This document shows, one piece after another, positions 1-10,445 of a stretch of 64,000 nucleotides of DNA. The notes below the pieces were generated by a model. It worked only from the letters and a program-made list of their open reading frames with translations. It searched no databases and had not been told where the DNA came from. The position numbers and the translations under genes were made by a program. This stretch comes from Boswellia sacra. Its lineage: Eukaryota; Streptophyta; Magnoliopsida; Sapindales; Burseraceae. Within the stretch, counting starts at the first letter, position 1. Every line of letters starts with the position of its first letter. Location: NCBI GenBank assembly GCA_013180625.2, contig SNVD02002447.1:102804-166803 (forward strand), given 5' to 3'.

Positions 1-535
1 AATCAGCTTACTTTGCATGCACTGTGTTGCTTCATTTGGTCAATGTTTCAATCAACTAAAAAAAAACCTTTTTTTTTCGCTCTGTTTCACTCTCTTTACA
101 TATAACCAAATCAACTGAAACTTTCTAGATATAAGTTCTTTTTCATAGTACTACTCCGGAAATAAGTTGTTTCTGTCATATTACAGTGCCTGTCAGGTGA
201 TTTTATGGATTTAGAATTAGAATGTGTCAAGGACTTCCTAGCAATAAGCACAAAATCAATATGGAAAGTATAAGAAAATGTTAAAACAATCATAAGAAGA
301 CAGAGGGATAACAAGGACTATACCACCATTAAACATTTCCAAGCATGTTGCCCCTCTTTCAACTTATAATATATTGAATAACAATCCAGAGTTTTCAATG
401 AACTTAAGATTTCCTTCATTTTAATAATAATCTAGTCTTCTTTTAGTCACAAGAAGTCCAGGGTCCAATTATTCGGTAGCAATATAAGGGTCAAACAAAC
501 TTAAAAAGGTGAGTCAAAGTTGAAGAATACATAAC
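1..535. other. AT-rich stretch without a recognisable gene
   Basis: No coding similarity is recognised on either strand. The stretch lies downstream (in minus-strand sense) of the malic enzyme fragment, where the next exon of that gene would be expected, but I could not find it. It may be the interior of the capturing transposon or host DNA. Confidence 0.4.
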
Positions 536-1073
536 CTGGAGCTGCTGATTCATAAAAATGGGAGGCAAAAGGCCACGCAAATAGTGGGCATCTCTCTCTT
601 TCTTAATGATAGCCAGCCCATTGTTATGGCGTGGATCCCCCAACAAAGAGTACCTATTGCATGACCATCAAATCCAATCCAAACAAACATTAAATAAAAT
701 TCACCATTCAAACATTTTGCTTATCTTAAGATATCAAAAGTAAACATCTTTTCAAAACAAATTAAAAGGTGAAGAACAGTTATAGAGAAAGCGCAGATCA
801 AACTTAGTATTAAACGATTATATTTATATTTTTAAAATAACCATGAAACTTAAAACGAACTTTTATAGAATTTTCCCAAAAAAAAAAACATAAGAGCAAA
901 AGCGTAATGAGTATGGATGATCTCGCAACAGAGAAAGTCCAGGGAGTGACGAGCTAGTCTACTATGGCTTGATCCTCAGCGTAGACATCTTTAACGCCAC
1001 CACCTAGGATGGATTTGGCGATCATCTCGAGAACCGAGGCCCCATCTTTGATCTCCTTCGTTGTGCTCTCCAT
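536..1073 (-). pseudogene. NADP-dependent malic enzyme, 5' exon fragment
   Basis: Two exons of a cytosolic or plastidic-type NADP-malic enzyme, the enzyme that decarboxylates malate to pyruvate with production of NADPH. Exon 1 starts with ATG at 1073 and reads MESTTKEIKDGASVLEM, then GGGVKDVYAEDQAIVD. An in-frame TAG follows where the family has Gln, and the frame continues LVTPWTLSVA (left edge near 924). Exon 2 (536-653) reads [14 protein letters not shown] and then [15 protein letters not shown], a highly conserved plant NADP-ME block, and ends at a GT donor. The remaining roughly 500 residues, including all nucleotide-binding and catalytic parts, are absent. The in-frame stop and the truncation make this a dead fragment. 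It is the most downstream of several captured gene pieces, all on the minus strand. Identification comes from recall of family sequence, not a database search. Confidence 0.8.
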
Positions 1074-1199
1074 GCTCCCTCACTCTCACCTTACAAAGAC
1101 TCTCACAAAGGAAATCAAATGAGTAAAGATAAATTAAAAAAATAAATAAAGAAAAGAAGATACACAGTTAACCGATGGAAGAAATGAAATGAATGCAAA

Positions 1200-1715
1200 A
1201 GCTTGCTATGCAGTCGAGCCACCACAACCAGGGCCATCATTCGCACCATTCATCAAACCTGAGTGAAATGAATAGAAAATTAAACCAGTGACTGAGGGAA
1301 CAAGGGAGATGAGGGATTGAGCAGCTGAGAATTGATTGAAAAAGAGAAAGATTAGTGTAGAATTGGCTACAAGTGAATCAAATGATTGATCGAGTGAGGG
1401 AGATAAGGGAGATTTAGGGCAAGTGACGGAAAATAAAGATTTAGGGCAAAATAAACCTTTAGGGCAGCAAAATAAAGGAGAAAGTGAGAGAGTGACGGAA
1501 AGAGTGAAGGAGGGAAAGAGATTTAGGGCAAAAGAAAAAGAGGGAACAAAAAGGGCATATATATAGAATGGGAAATTCGTAAATAAAATAAACATTAATA
1601 GTGTCAAATATAAACAAAAAGTGGGTTGACTTTTTTAGTTTGATCATATTTCACGGTTTTTATAAAAAATTGTCAAATATATAAAAACTAATATGTCAAA
1701 TATTTAATTTGAAAA
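1200..1715. repeat. CACTA-like right-end region, degenerate
   Basis: The segment 1590-1700 (gtgtcaaatataaac, gttgacttttttag, ttgtcaaatatataaa, atgtcaaatattt) aligns by eye with 15370-15503, the right end of a CACTA element, and in inverted orientation with the CACTA start at 63137. No cactacaag-type terminal repeat remains here. The purine-rich 1260-1560 (repeated gagagtgacgg, gatttagggcaaa) lies between this end and the malic enzyme ATG, as expected for a 5' exon or UTR read from the right end. Probably a decayed terminus of the same transposon family. Confidence 0.45.
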
Positions 1716-2822
1716 GGAACGATTATCCTTGTTTCTTTTGCTAGGAAAAAGTAAATATTCAAATGAAGGATACCAAGGAAACAGACTGCTGCAACTCATC
1801 CTCCCTTCTCCTCACTTCAGAGGTCCTTTTTAACATCACTGCTATTTGAGCTTTCTTCTGTTTAAAACAATTCCGAAGCGATTCCAGTAGAGAAAGAACA
1901 AACAATATGCTTTGACTATTGCAACAGTTAAAATACTTCAAAATCACTCTATACAATCAATGCAAGCAAAGTTTTAAGTTACAAATAAAGAGATAAGATA
2001 ATGCATATAGACTAGCATTTAGAGAAATTCTACTAAGCCTAAAAATAGGAAATTTTTGAAGCTCTACCTGATCTCTACAATAAACTACTAATTCATCTAA
2101 ACTACTCTGCTTAATGGAGAGAAACCCCCTTCATGCTAAACACAATAGATCATATATGCTTGAACAAAGTGATTAAAGAGTGAACTCTAATAAGCCTGAC
2201 CAGGTATTTAAGATGGCTATTTATCTCAGAACTTTAGAATAAATATAAAGTTGGAGCTAAACATAGAAAAATGGCCCTGCAAGGCACCTCTACATGAAAG
2301 ATTATGAAACAAATGTCCTCCAACTCAATAGACTTTAGCTATTTGTTTTTGATGGTCTCAGATTGCTTTGTATCTAATGAAAAAGAGGTAAAGTATTTTG
2401 AGTGTGTTGTATGATAAGGGTTTTGAAGTTGCCATTTTTCCTTTAAACTCTTTAGAAACTACTATAACTTTTTCATTTGATCTCTACACACTTAAATCCT
2501 ACTTAAAGAGGTGACTTCTGAAATCCTGATGACTATTAAATGCAAATAGTATCTGAAATAAATCAAGAAAAAAATTTCCAACAGATAGAAAAATAGGCAA
2601 CGTGGAACAAGTAAAATTAGATCTTAAGCAGCAAAAATTGATGGTCTGTTTCTACATATACATGATTAAAGCAGCAAATGTTTAGATATACATCTATGAA
2701 TATGCTTCGCAAGATTTACACTAAATAAGACATGGTGAGGAAGGAAGCAGAGAAAAGATAGAAATGCATAAAACAAAATGCATCTGAGACAAATAAAAGC
2801 AGGCAACAGAATGCCAACTCAC
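1716..2822. other. No gene recognised
   Basis: AT-rich DNA between the degenerate CACTA-like end and the coatomer fragment. The next coatomer beta' exons, expected here on the minus strand, could not be found, so the captured fragment seems to stop at 2823. A short minus-strand open stretch at 1759-1956 has no recognisable family. Confidence 0.4.
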
Positions 2823-3469
2823 CTGTGGGTAAAGATCATAGGTTCCTAATTCCTTAATAGCCAAAGGCAATCTTTCTCCATCAATAAGCTAAGATGAAAG
2901 AGAAGCCAATTACTTAAACCGTCATCTATTTTAGAAACGTAACATGCAGCAAAGGAAGCAGACAGTCTAAGCTCAAACCTCAAAATCTGCTCCAACACCC
3001 TTGATGTTCACAGTTTGAATTTCATTGTGCTTAGCCCATATGATCTTTCCACTATTATCCATAGTAGCTACAGGTTCTTCACGACAAATTTTCACCATGA
3101 TGGTTCCTTCATCATAACCAATTACAATTCTGTGCAATGAAATGAATAGTAACAGCGTCGTGATAAATAAATAAATAAATAAGAAATTAAAAAAGTATAT
3201 TTTTAAGTATGCATTGAATAGAAATTTACAACTTCAATAGCATATATAAATATAACTCTTCAAAAGCTTAACCGAAGAGAATTGATGTTTTTGAAACACT
3301 AGAACACATTCCCCAATGTATAGATATCTACTGGAGACCCCATACATACAAGATTATCAGCATTAAAATTTATATTACATATGTATATGGAGAAACTCAC
3401 CTGCGAGAACCTTTCATATACCTAACAGCCCAAACTCTTTCCAGACCATAATTTAACGTGTTCTCAAGC
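2823..3469 (-). pseudogene. Coatomer subunit beta' (COPB2) fragment, three exons
   Basis: Three consecutive exons of the WD40-repeat beta' subunit of the COPI coat, which acts in Golgi-to-ER vesicle traffic. Exon 3401-3469 reads ENTLNYGLERVWAVRYMKGSR with a GTGAG donor. Exon 2979-3129 reads IVIGYDEGTIMVKICREEPV, then MDNSGKIIWAKHNEIQTVNI. Exon 2823-2888 reads DGERLPLAIKELGTYDLYPQ. Introns are retained. The acceptor before the first exon has apparently lost its AG (TTGCAA before GCTTGAG). The preceding coatomer exon lies at 9972-10006, so the intron between them now holds the 6-kb LINE. The rest of the roughly 900-residue protein is missing. This is a captured fragment, not a gene. Confidence 0.85.
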
Positions 3470-3927
3470 TTGCAAGACAAGAAACTCAGTTTAGAAACAT
3501 TTCAAAGAACTCTATATGGCTTAATCAGATATAACAAATATTCAAAAAATAATATGATGACGATTATTATAATATAAAAGAAACTGCAGGATTTTTTTTT
3601 CACACATGCATGGTTAAAAAAAAATCCATAGTTTGATATTAAGCTTTCTTTTTTTTTGAAAAAATTACTATTCACATAAAAAGAAAAAAGATAGTACAAT
3701 ATACGAGGGGCATACCCCAAGAAGAGTATTTAGTACTCACAAGTCCAAAAGAAAATAACAAAGCCCAAAAGCTTCAAACGAATAAACTGAATATAAAGCC
3801 AAAGGCCCCAAACAAAACGATTGCGCATAGGCCCAAAACCAACTACAACATAGCCAAGATCACCCAAACAATAAAAACAAAAGGGCGCATTAGCCCAATC
3901 TAGCAAAATAAAGTCCAAGAAAACAAA

Positions 3928-6900
3928 CTAATGATGAAGACCCCATATGGCACGAAGTTGAGGAGTGATCACATACTTGGCCTCCAAGGTTAGAAGCCGA
4001 GAGCGAACCAAGGTAAAAATCTCATCAATCACTTGACGACAAGTCCGATGACGCTGCTGATACACACGATCATTTCTTTCATACCATAAAAAATAAACTG
4101 TGGCAGAAAAGACCAAACGTGCAAGGATATGCTCAAAATTCTTTCTGCCCTGAAGATGAAGAAAAGCCCAATGAAGTAGAGTGAGCCAATCAGAAGATGG
4201 CCAAACAATGAGAGTCTTAGCTGTAATCTCCTCCCATACAGAAGATGAGAAAGGACATCTAAAGAAAAGATGCTCATGAGTCTCATTTGCTGAGGCACAG
4301 AGAACACAGCCCGAAGAGGATAACATGCCATGACGCTGTAATCGATCCATAGTACGAAGACGACCCAAGGAGGCAAGCCAAAGAATAAAAGAGTGTCTTG
4401 GAACATGGCTAGGGAACCAAAGAAGATGATGAAATGAATTTACGGCTCGTCTACTCCGTAAAAACTCCCATGCTGAGGCAATGGAGAAGACTCCAGAGGT
4501 GTGGCTCTTCCAAACAATACGATCAGGAGTCCCCATCATAGGCCGGAAGCTGATAGAGTCCCAAATTCATCCAAGGGCCGATCCACCATCAGGAAAAGTC
4601 CAATCCCCATCCTGAATAAAAGCAGAGACCTTGACATCTGAGGGAAGACCTGTAGATGAAAGATTCCTGAAAGAAAACAAATCACAAAGACGCCCCTGTG
4701 GCAACTAGTAATCCTGCCAAAGTGAGGTGTCACGACCATCTCCAATACAAGAGACAAATTTACCCCTACACCAATCTCGACTGTGCAAAATCTTCCTCCA
4801 AGACCAGGAGGCTCCAGATGTAACTCGAACTTGCCAAAAGGAGCGGCCCCGAAGGAGTACTTTATGAACCCAAGAAGACCATGTGGAGGACTTATCAGAA
4901 AGAAGTCTCCAAACATGCTTTAGAATAGCGGCCTGATTCCATTCCTTCACTCGCTTAATTCCCAATCCTCCTTCCTTTAATGGATAGCAAACCGAATCCC
5001 AAGCTACTTTGACCCTAGAACGAGACAAAGAGGTCCCTCTCCATAGGAAAGCAGCCAAAATAACCTCAATCTTCCGGACCACAGTTGCCGGCAATATGAA
5101 TATGGACGACCAATAAACCTGTATGGAAAAAAGTACTGACTTGATTAACTGAAGACGGCCAGCATAAGTCAACATAGCAGATGTCCATAACCTGACTCTC
5201 GATAGAATTCGTTCTATCAATGGAGTACAATCTGAAGGGTGCAATTTGGTACTAATCAGAGGCACTCCCAAATATCTAACTGGCAGACTCCCCACTTGAA
5301 AACCCAAGATGGCCTGCAACACAGTTCAGTCCTCATCATTGACTCCAGAAAAGAATACATGACTCTTGACAAAATTTGTCACTAAACCAGAGAGCTCTGC
5401 AAACTCCTACAAAGCATTACGAACCACACTAACAGAGCCCGCATCTGCCCTACAAAAAACCATCAGATCATCTGCAAAACAAAGATGAGTGAGAGAGACC
5501 TGCTGACATCTCCAATGATATCGGAAACTAGGCCTCTGAGAAGCCTCCTGAAGAATACCATTCAAACCCTCCATTGCCAACACAAAAAGGTATGGTGACA
5601 ACGGATCACCCTGTTGAACTCCTCTTGAGGTGGGAAAAAAACCATGAAATTCTCCATTTAAAGCAATAGAGAAATGTGCAGAAGACATGCACGTCGCGAT
5701 CCATCGAACCATACACTCTGGAATACCGATCGTCCTTAACCCCAAAAGAATGAAATCCCAACTAACAGTATCAAAAGCTTTGCGAATATCCACCTTTAAA
5801 GCGCACCGGGGAGGCGAGCACCCAAGATGGTAATTATGCATGAGCTCTTGAGTCAATAGGATGGCATCAGAGATCCTCCGACCTGGGACAAAAGCAGACT
5901 GTGAACTCCCAATTACATCAGGTAAAACTGGTTTAAACCTATTCACAATCACTTTGGAGATGCACTTGTAGAGTACATTATAGCAAGAGATTGGTCGAAA
6001 GTCACTCATAGTCCTCGGAGTCTCAACCTTGGGGACCAAGGCAACCCTAGTTACATTAACACACTTCGGCATCCGATAAGTCTCAAAGAAGTAGCGCACA
6101 ACAGCCTTAAACTCGACACTAATAATGTCCCAAGCCCTCTTAAATAACAGAGAGATGTACCCATCCGGCCCTGGAGCTTTATCATCGGGAATCGAGAATA
6201 AAGCTGATCTGATCTCATCATCAGTAATAGGGCACACCAAAGAAGGCAGCATGTCCTCAGAAACTCTTCCAGAGAAAAACCGAGAAGTATCTACAATAGA
6301 AGGTCGAGAAGGAGCTGTAAGCAATTTCTGAAAATACCTTACAGCCAGATGACCTAAGTCACCTTGATCTGTAATGATAGTACCATCCTCATCCTCAAGC
6401 TGATGAATCCGATTCCTGACCTGTCTATGGATCAGAGACTTGTGAAAGAACTTGGTATTCTGATCCCCCAAAGAGAGCCATTGGATCCTTGACCGCTGTC
6501 GTAAGAAAGCCTCCTCGTCCCTGCACAACTGAGAATACTGCTTAGCAAAATCCCTCTCAGCCAAAATACAATCTGGGAAATAAGGGCTCTCATCTAGAGC
6601 AGCCTGAGTTGCGGCCCACTGAGCCCTAGCCTCAATGACCCTACCAAAGATGTGACTAGAAGCCTTGGCATGCAAAGTCTTAAACTCACGTTTCAACAAA
6701 TCCAATTTCTGTGTGACTCAAAACATAGGATCCCCATCTATAGGCATAGACCATACTCTCTGAACAATCTCCAAGAAATCCTCTCGGTCAGCCCAAAAGT
6801 TCAAAAATTTAAAGGGACTGGAGGTCTGCCTACGTTGATCTCCAAACCTGATGACCAAAGCACTGTGATCAAAAGCATCTCGTGAAAGAACTTCAGAAGT

Positions 6901-7545
6901 TGTGTTTGGCCAAGTCAAGAACCATAAAGCACTACCAAAACTCCAATCAAGAGTTCTAAGAATAGTACCGTCTCCCTGCTGCCCATTATGCCAAGTATAC
7001 CGAAGCCCAAAAGATGGTACCCTGATCAACGCTGCATCATGAACACACTGGCCAAAATCATCCACGTAACTGCGCCAGGCCTGATCCCCACCAACTCTAT
7101 CCGAAGAGCATAAAATCGCATTGAAATCACCCAATGCCAACCAAGGTAAGTCACCAAAAAACATGGACTGAGCTCTGATAAAGTCCCACAACTGTCGACG
7201 AACACCCGGATCATTAGAACCATAAACAAAAATCAGACCAAAAGAAACCTCATCTAATAATCTGGTAGCTCGACAAACGATCCACTATAGAGAAAGTTGT
7301 AGACAACTTAAACTGTACAAAGTAGGATCCCAACACACTAAAACTCTACAAGCAATTAACTCAGTGGCATTGGATAAGAACTTCCAAGAAGGACAAATAT
7401 CTAAAACAACTGAAGCAAGGCGTTGCTGATTAACCTTAGTTTCCAAGAGACCAATCAAACCAAAAGAATACTTAGAAATCCAGTTTTTAACTACCTGCTG
7501 CGTAGAGAAGCTATTAAGGCCTCTAATATTCCAACTTCCTATCAT
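3928..7545 (-). pseudogene. LINE ORF2: endonuclease / reverse transcriptase / zf-RVT
   Basis: One reading frame across 3.6 kb. It starts MIGSWNIRGLNS, the usual start of the apurinic-like endonuclease, with LLETKV and ALGDFNAI downstream. The reverse transcriptase follows, with ALVPKV, DFRPISCYNVLYK, FVPGRRISDA, GVQQGDPLSPYLF and the catalytic box CFADDLMVF. The C-terminal zf-RVT region has the pattern C-x2-C with a following His/Cys in VLCASANETHEHLFFRCPF. In-frame stops occur near 7286, 6719, 5408, 5326 and 4706. I see no frameshift, because all the open pieces share a frame. The enzyme would nick target DNA and copy the LINE RNA, but this copy cannot make it. Confidence 0.88.
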
Positions 7546-7584
7546 AGGAAGCTGGAAAAATCTCAGAACTCAATAAAGAAATCA

Positions 7585-8817
7585 TCAGGGGCGCATGCCC
7601 CCTTTACACCCATTGCCACCCTTCTTATTGTGACCTTTTTTAGCCTTACCAATAGGTGGTCGACCGTCCGAAGCTGTCTCAGTGGAAGCAGGAGGATCCG
7701 AAGCAACAAACTTTTCTGAATGAGCAATCCCTGAAGGATCAGAATCGACTAGAGGGATAGAAGAGTCCTTCAAAATCTGATCCTGGTGATCCTTAATAGG
7801 AGATAGTGAATCAGAATCAGAAGCAGACTCAGAACCCGAGCCAGTGGCAGTAAGTTTACTTTTGTCTTGTAGATTTGGAGTTATGTCTGCAGTAATAGCC
7901 GAATCCTGACCAGTCTCAATATGGACTGCTGCTGCAATAGAAGGGTCATCCGTCTTCCCATTGTCTCGCAAGACAAGGGCTGTAGTAGTATCTAGTGCCT
8001 CGGCCTCTTTAGAAGAAGAATCCACGACAGGCACAGGACAGGTATGACCAAATAAACAACACTTGGAGCTGCGTTTTGGTTTCCATTCATATTCCACTCT
8101 GATCTTGATAGGTTCAGAAGATAGTTTACACCGGATCTCAAAGTCCTGCACTGGAGAATGGTCCGCATCTATCTCAACACAAACCCTGGCATAGGATAAC
8201 CAAGTGTGCTCATAAGTCATCCTGTCACATGATAATGGTCGACCAACCATACTAGAAACAACACTGAGTGCTTTAGCTGACCATAATGGAAATGGTAGTC
8301 CATGCAATCAAACCCAGACTGGGATCCTGGTAATCCTACTCTGATCAAAAGAAAAATGAGGATTCCATTGTTGCAGAATGATGTGCTTCCCACCAAACAT
8401 CCAAGGCCCTCTTTCTAAAATATCATGAACCTCCTCTACCGTTCTAAATCTGAATATCAAGAAACCCGTCCCAGTAGAGCGGACATCCTCCAAACCACTA
8501 GACTTCCATGCACGCATAGCAATGGAACTTGCAGCATGGAAAGGCATAGTATACCCCGAAAAAAATTCCACAATACAGCGCAACCAATCAGCCCCCGCAT
8601 CATCAGGAAGCTCAAGAATCGAACCCGGAACCTTTCGGGCTATTGAGTCAAGATGAAATCTAGTGTTGGCCTCAGTAACCCGAACCCTGTCAGCCCAAGA
8701 GCCGGGTGGTTTAGGTAAGGATTGTGTGTGGTTGTTGTTTCGAGCAGATGGACGTGTTTGAGTGTCACGAGGTAGATGTTGGGGTTTGTTAAATTTGGTA
8801 GGGGTGGGGGTGGCCAT
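7585..8817 (-). pseudogene. LINE ORF1: DUF4283 / zinc-knuckle RNA-binding protein
   Basis: Start MATPTPTKFNKPQHLPRD at 8817. The central part matches the DUF4283 domain common in plant L1 ORF1 proteins (FLIFRFRTVEEVHDILERGP, then WMFGGKHIILQQWNP). It is followed by RVEYEWKPKRSSKCCLFGHT, the degenerate zinc knuckle, and an acidic Ser-rich tail. One in-frame TGA near 8309 interrupts the conserved motif between IPVWV and LHGLP. The stop at 7585 lies 39 nt from the ORF2 start, a typical bicistronic spacing. ORF1 proteins coat the element RNA. Confidence 0.8.
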
Positions 8818-9755
8818 GGTGGGAATGGTGTGGTACAGGCTAGGAAAAGTGTGGTGAAAATAGTGGAAAAAACTCCAACCCGAAGCAGTTAACCCAAATC
8901 AACTCCAAAAACTCCAAAAATCCAACCAACAATCAAAGCAACCAAATGCACGCAAGATAGCAAATTCACAACAATTCTAAAGTGAAATTGCAATAGAAGG
9001 AGTGCATACCAGTCACCAGATCGAGCATGAATGTACTGATAAATAGTTCTGGTTGGGTGAATAGTGAACAGTGGCTAGCACGTTTGACGTCGCTCCTTGG
9101 ATTTTGATGATCTGTAAGGAATCTGGGGGGCAGCCAAAAAGCAAACGTGCGTGGAATAGCCCGAGGAGCAAACTGTTCAGGTTGGTGAACAGTATCCGTC
9201 GGAGAAACAGTAACAGCCATCGTGAATAGTACCTACCGAAAATTGAATCGCAATTACAGGGAGATTTATTAGGAATCTAACGATACTACTGAAGAAAAAT
9301 CTGACCAGCGTCCCTTGATCTACAACTCAGTGGTAGAGGTGTCGACCCACTCGCCGTTTGCCAGAAAAAGCGGCAGTGAATAGTAATATTAAAAGCCGTG
9401 GATGGAGGTGATAGTAATCGAAATAGGTATCGGTGATGAAAGAGAAATTATAGATCGGGTTGAGACGATGGCAACAGTAGTGGTGGTGACAATTCACTCG
9501 CCCTTCCATGGTGAATGAATAGTGAATTTTGATTGTGTTTTCTGTAAATTTGAACGTTTTCCGTTCAGAATCTGGAGAGGCTCAAGAACGAAAGTTTGTT
9601 TAGGATACTTCGATCTACAATATACGTAAATCTTATAGCCAAACTCGTAAAACCGACGGAGTGAACAGTAACTCCGACGATGTCATTTCTCTCCCACTTC
9701 CTTCAAACCCAGTTCATAAAAGTCATAGATATACGTCACGGTCCACCCAAGTTGC
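8818..9755 (-). other. Probable LINE 5' UTR / promoter region
   Basis: Upstream of ORF1 in element sense, richer in G and C than the surroundings, without a coding frame. It contains the repeated motif gtgaatagt / gtgaacagt (near 9055, 9190, 9220, 9376, 9515 and 9665). The right limit is set only by the return to AT-rich DNA near 9755. Confidence 0.5.
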
Positions 9756-9971
9756 TTGCTAGAGATGGCTCAAATTCTATTTCAAAGCATTTACCAACCT
9801 AAAGGATATAAAGTCTAAATAACCAATGGATAATTTAAAATACATCAAAGCTTGAATTTAAATGTGGAAATAAAATCTGATTGTGAACAAAAAATTACTA
9901 GCAGATGAAAGCCAAGCATAATCCATAAGCTTATAAACCTTGAAAAGTAAATAGAGCAGCTAAAAGGTTAC

Positions 9972-10117
9972 CTATAAGTAGTTGCATGCCAAATACGAAC
10001 TGTCCCTGAGCACTGTAACCAAGCAATGTAGGTACCCATCCCCTAAAGAAGCCCCTCACTCCCTGCTCCTTCAGCAAAACTCCAAAACTAGATGATATGC
10101 TCTTGCACTTAGTCGGT
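9972..10117 (-). pseudogene. Chimeric exon: mitochondrial phosphate carrier (PHT3) fused to coatomer beta'
   Basis: Read on the minus strand, 10117-10006 encodes PTKCKSISSSFGVLLKEQGV followed by RGFFRGWVPTLLGYSAQG. This is a block of the plant mitochondrial phosphate carrier of the PHT3 type (SLC25 family, inner-membrane phosphate/H+ symport). It then passes directly, without an intron, into GTVRIWHATTYR (10006-9972), the WD40 exon that precedes the coatomer exons at 2823-3469, and ends in a GT donor. The two parts are in different frames across the junction, so no fusion protein results. The join falls in a GGG shared by both. A GC-rich bit (10118-10145) of unknown origin precedes the carrier part behind an AG acceptor. 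Confidence 0.78.
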
Positions 10118-10445
10118 ACCTCGCGGGGCTGCTGGAGTCGGTGCTGCCTCTAGCCTATAAGTTCAAAAAGTAATTAGTTGTTTTAAAGTGCCAAAGAATT
10201 TGTAAAAAGCATAAAAGATTAAGGTGTAAACCTTATGAACTTTAAGTTAAAATCTCAGCAAACATTACTTAGAGAGCAGAGTTAAAAAAGAAAAAAAGAA
10301 AAAGCCGAAAAAACCATTTGAAACCTAGATTATACAGCGACGAAATGACACTCTTGAAAGTCAATATCTAAAGATAGTATCAACTAATCATTCTATAGAA
10401 ATAGGCTCATGTTTTCCAGGTAATTTATCAGGTGTTTGAGTTGCA
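10118..10445. other. Spacer between captured gene fragments
   Basis: AT-rich, no coding similarity. It separates the truncated 3' end of the PIG-N fragment from the carrier/coatomer chimeric exon. Both breakpoints are blunt, meaning homology simply stops. Confidence 0.35.

Larger units (their letters stand above)
3645..9755 (-). mobile_element. L1-type non-LTR retrotransposon (LINE), degenerate full-length
   Basis: Read on the minus strand: a GC-richer 5' UTR (about 9755-8818), ORF1 (8817-7585), ORF2 (7545-3928), a short 3' UTR and an oligo-A tail seen as a T-run near 3648-3658. ORF1 has a DUF4283-type domain and a zinc knuckle; ORF2 has endonuclease, reverse transcriptase and a zf-RVT domain, the usual order in plant L1 elements. 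Both ORFs stay in one frame and are broken by nonsense codons. The element sits inside what was a coatomer intron, so it arrived after that gene fragment was captured or while it was still an intron. I could not define a convincing target-site duplication, so the outer limits are approximate. Confidence 0.85.

Noticed and set aside
6125..7719. Plus-strand frames across the LINE
   Set aside because: Antisense shadows of ORF2 and ORF1; the minus-strand frame carries the EN/RT motifs.
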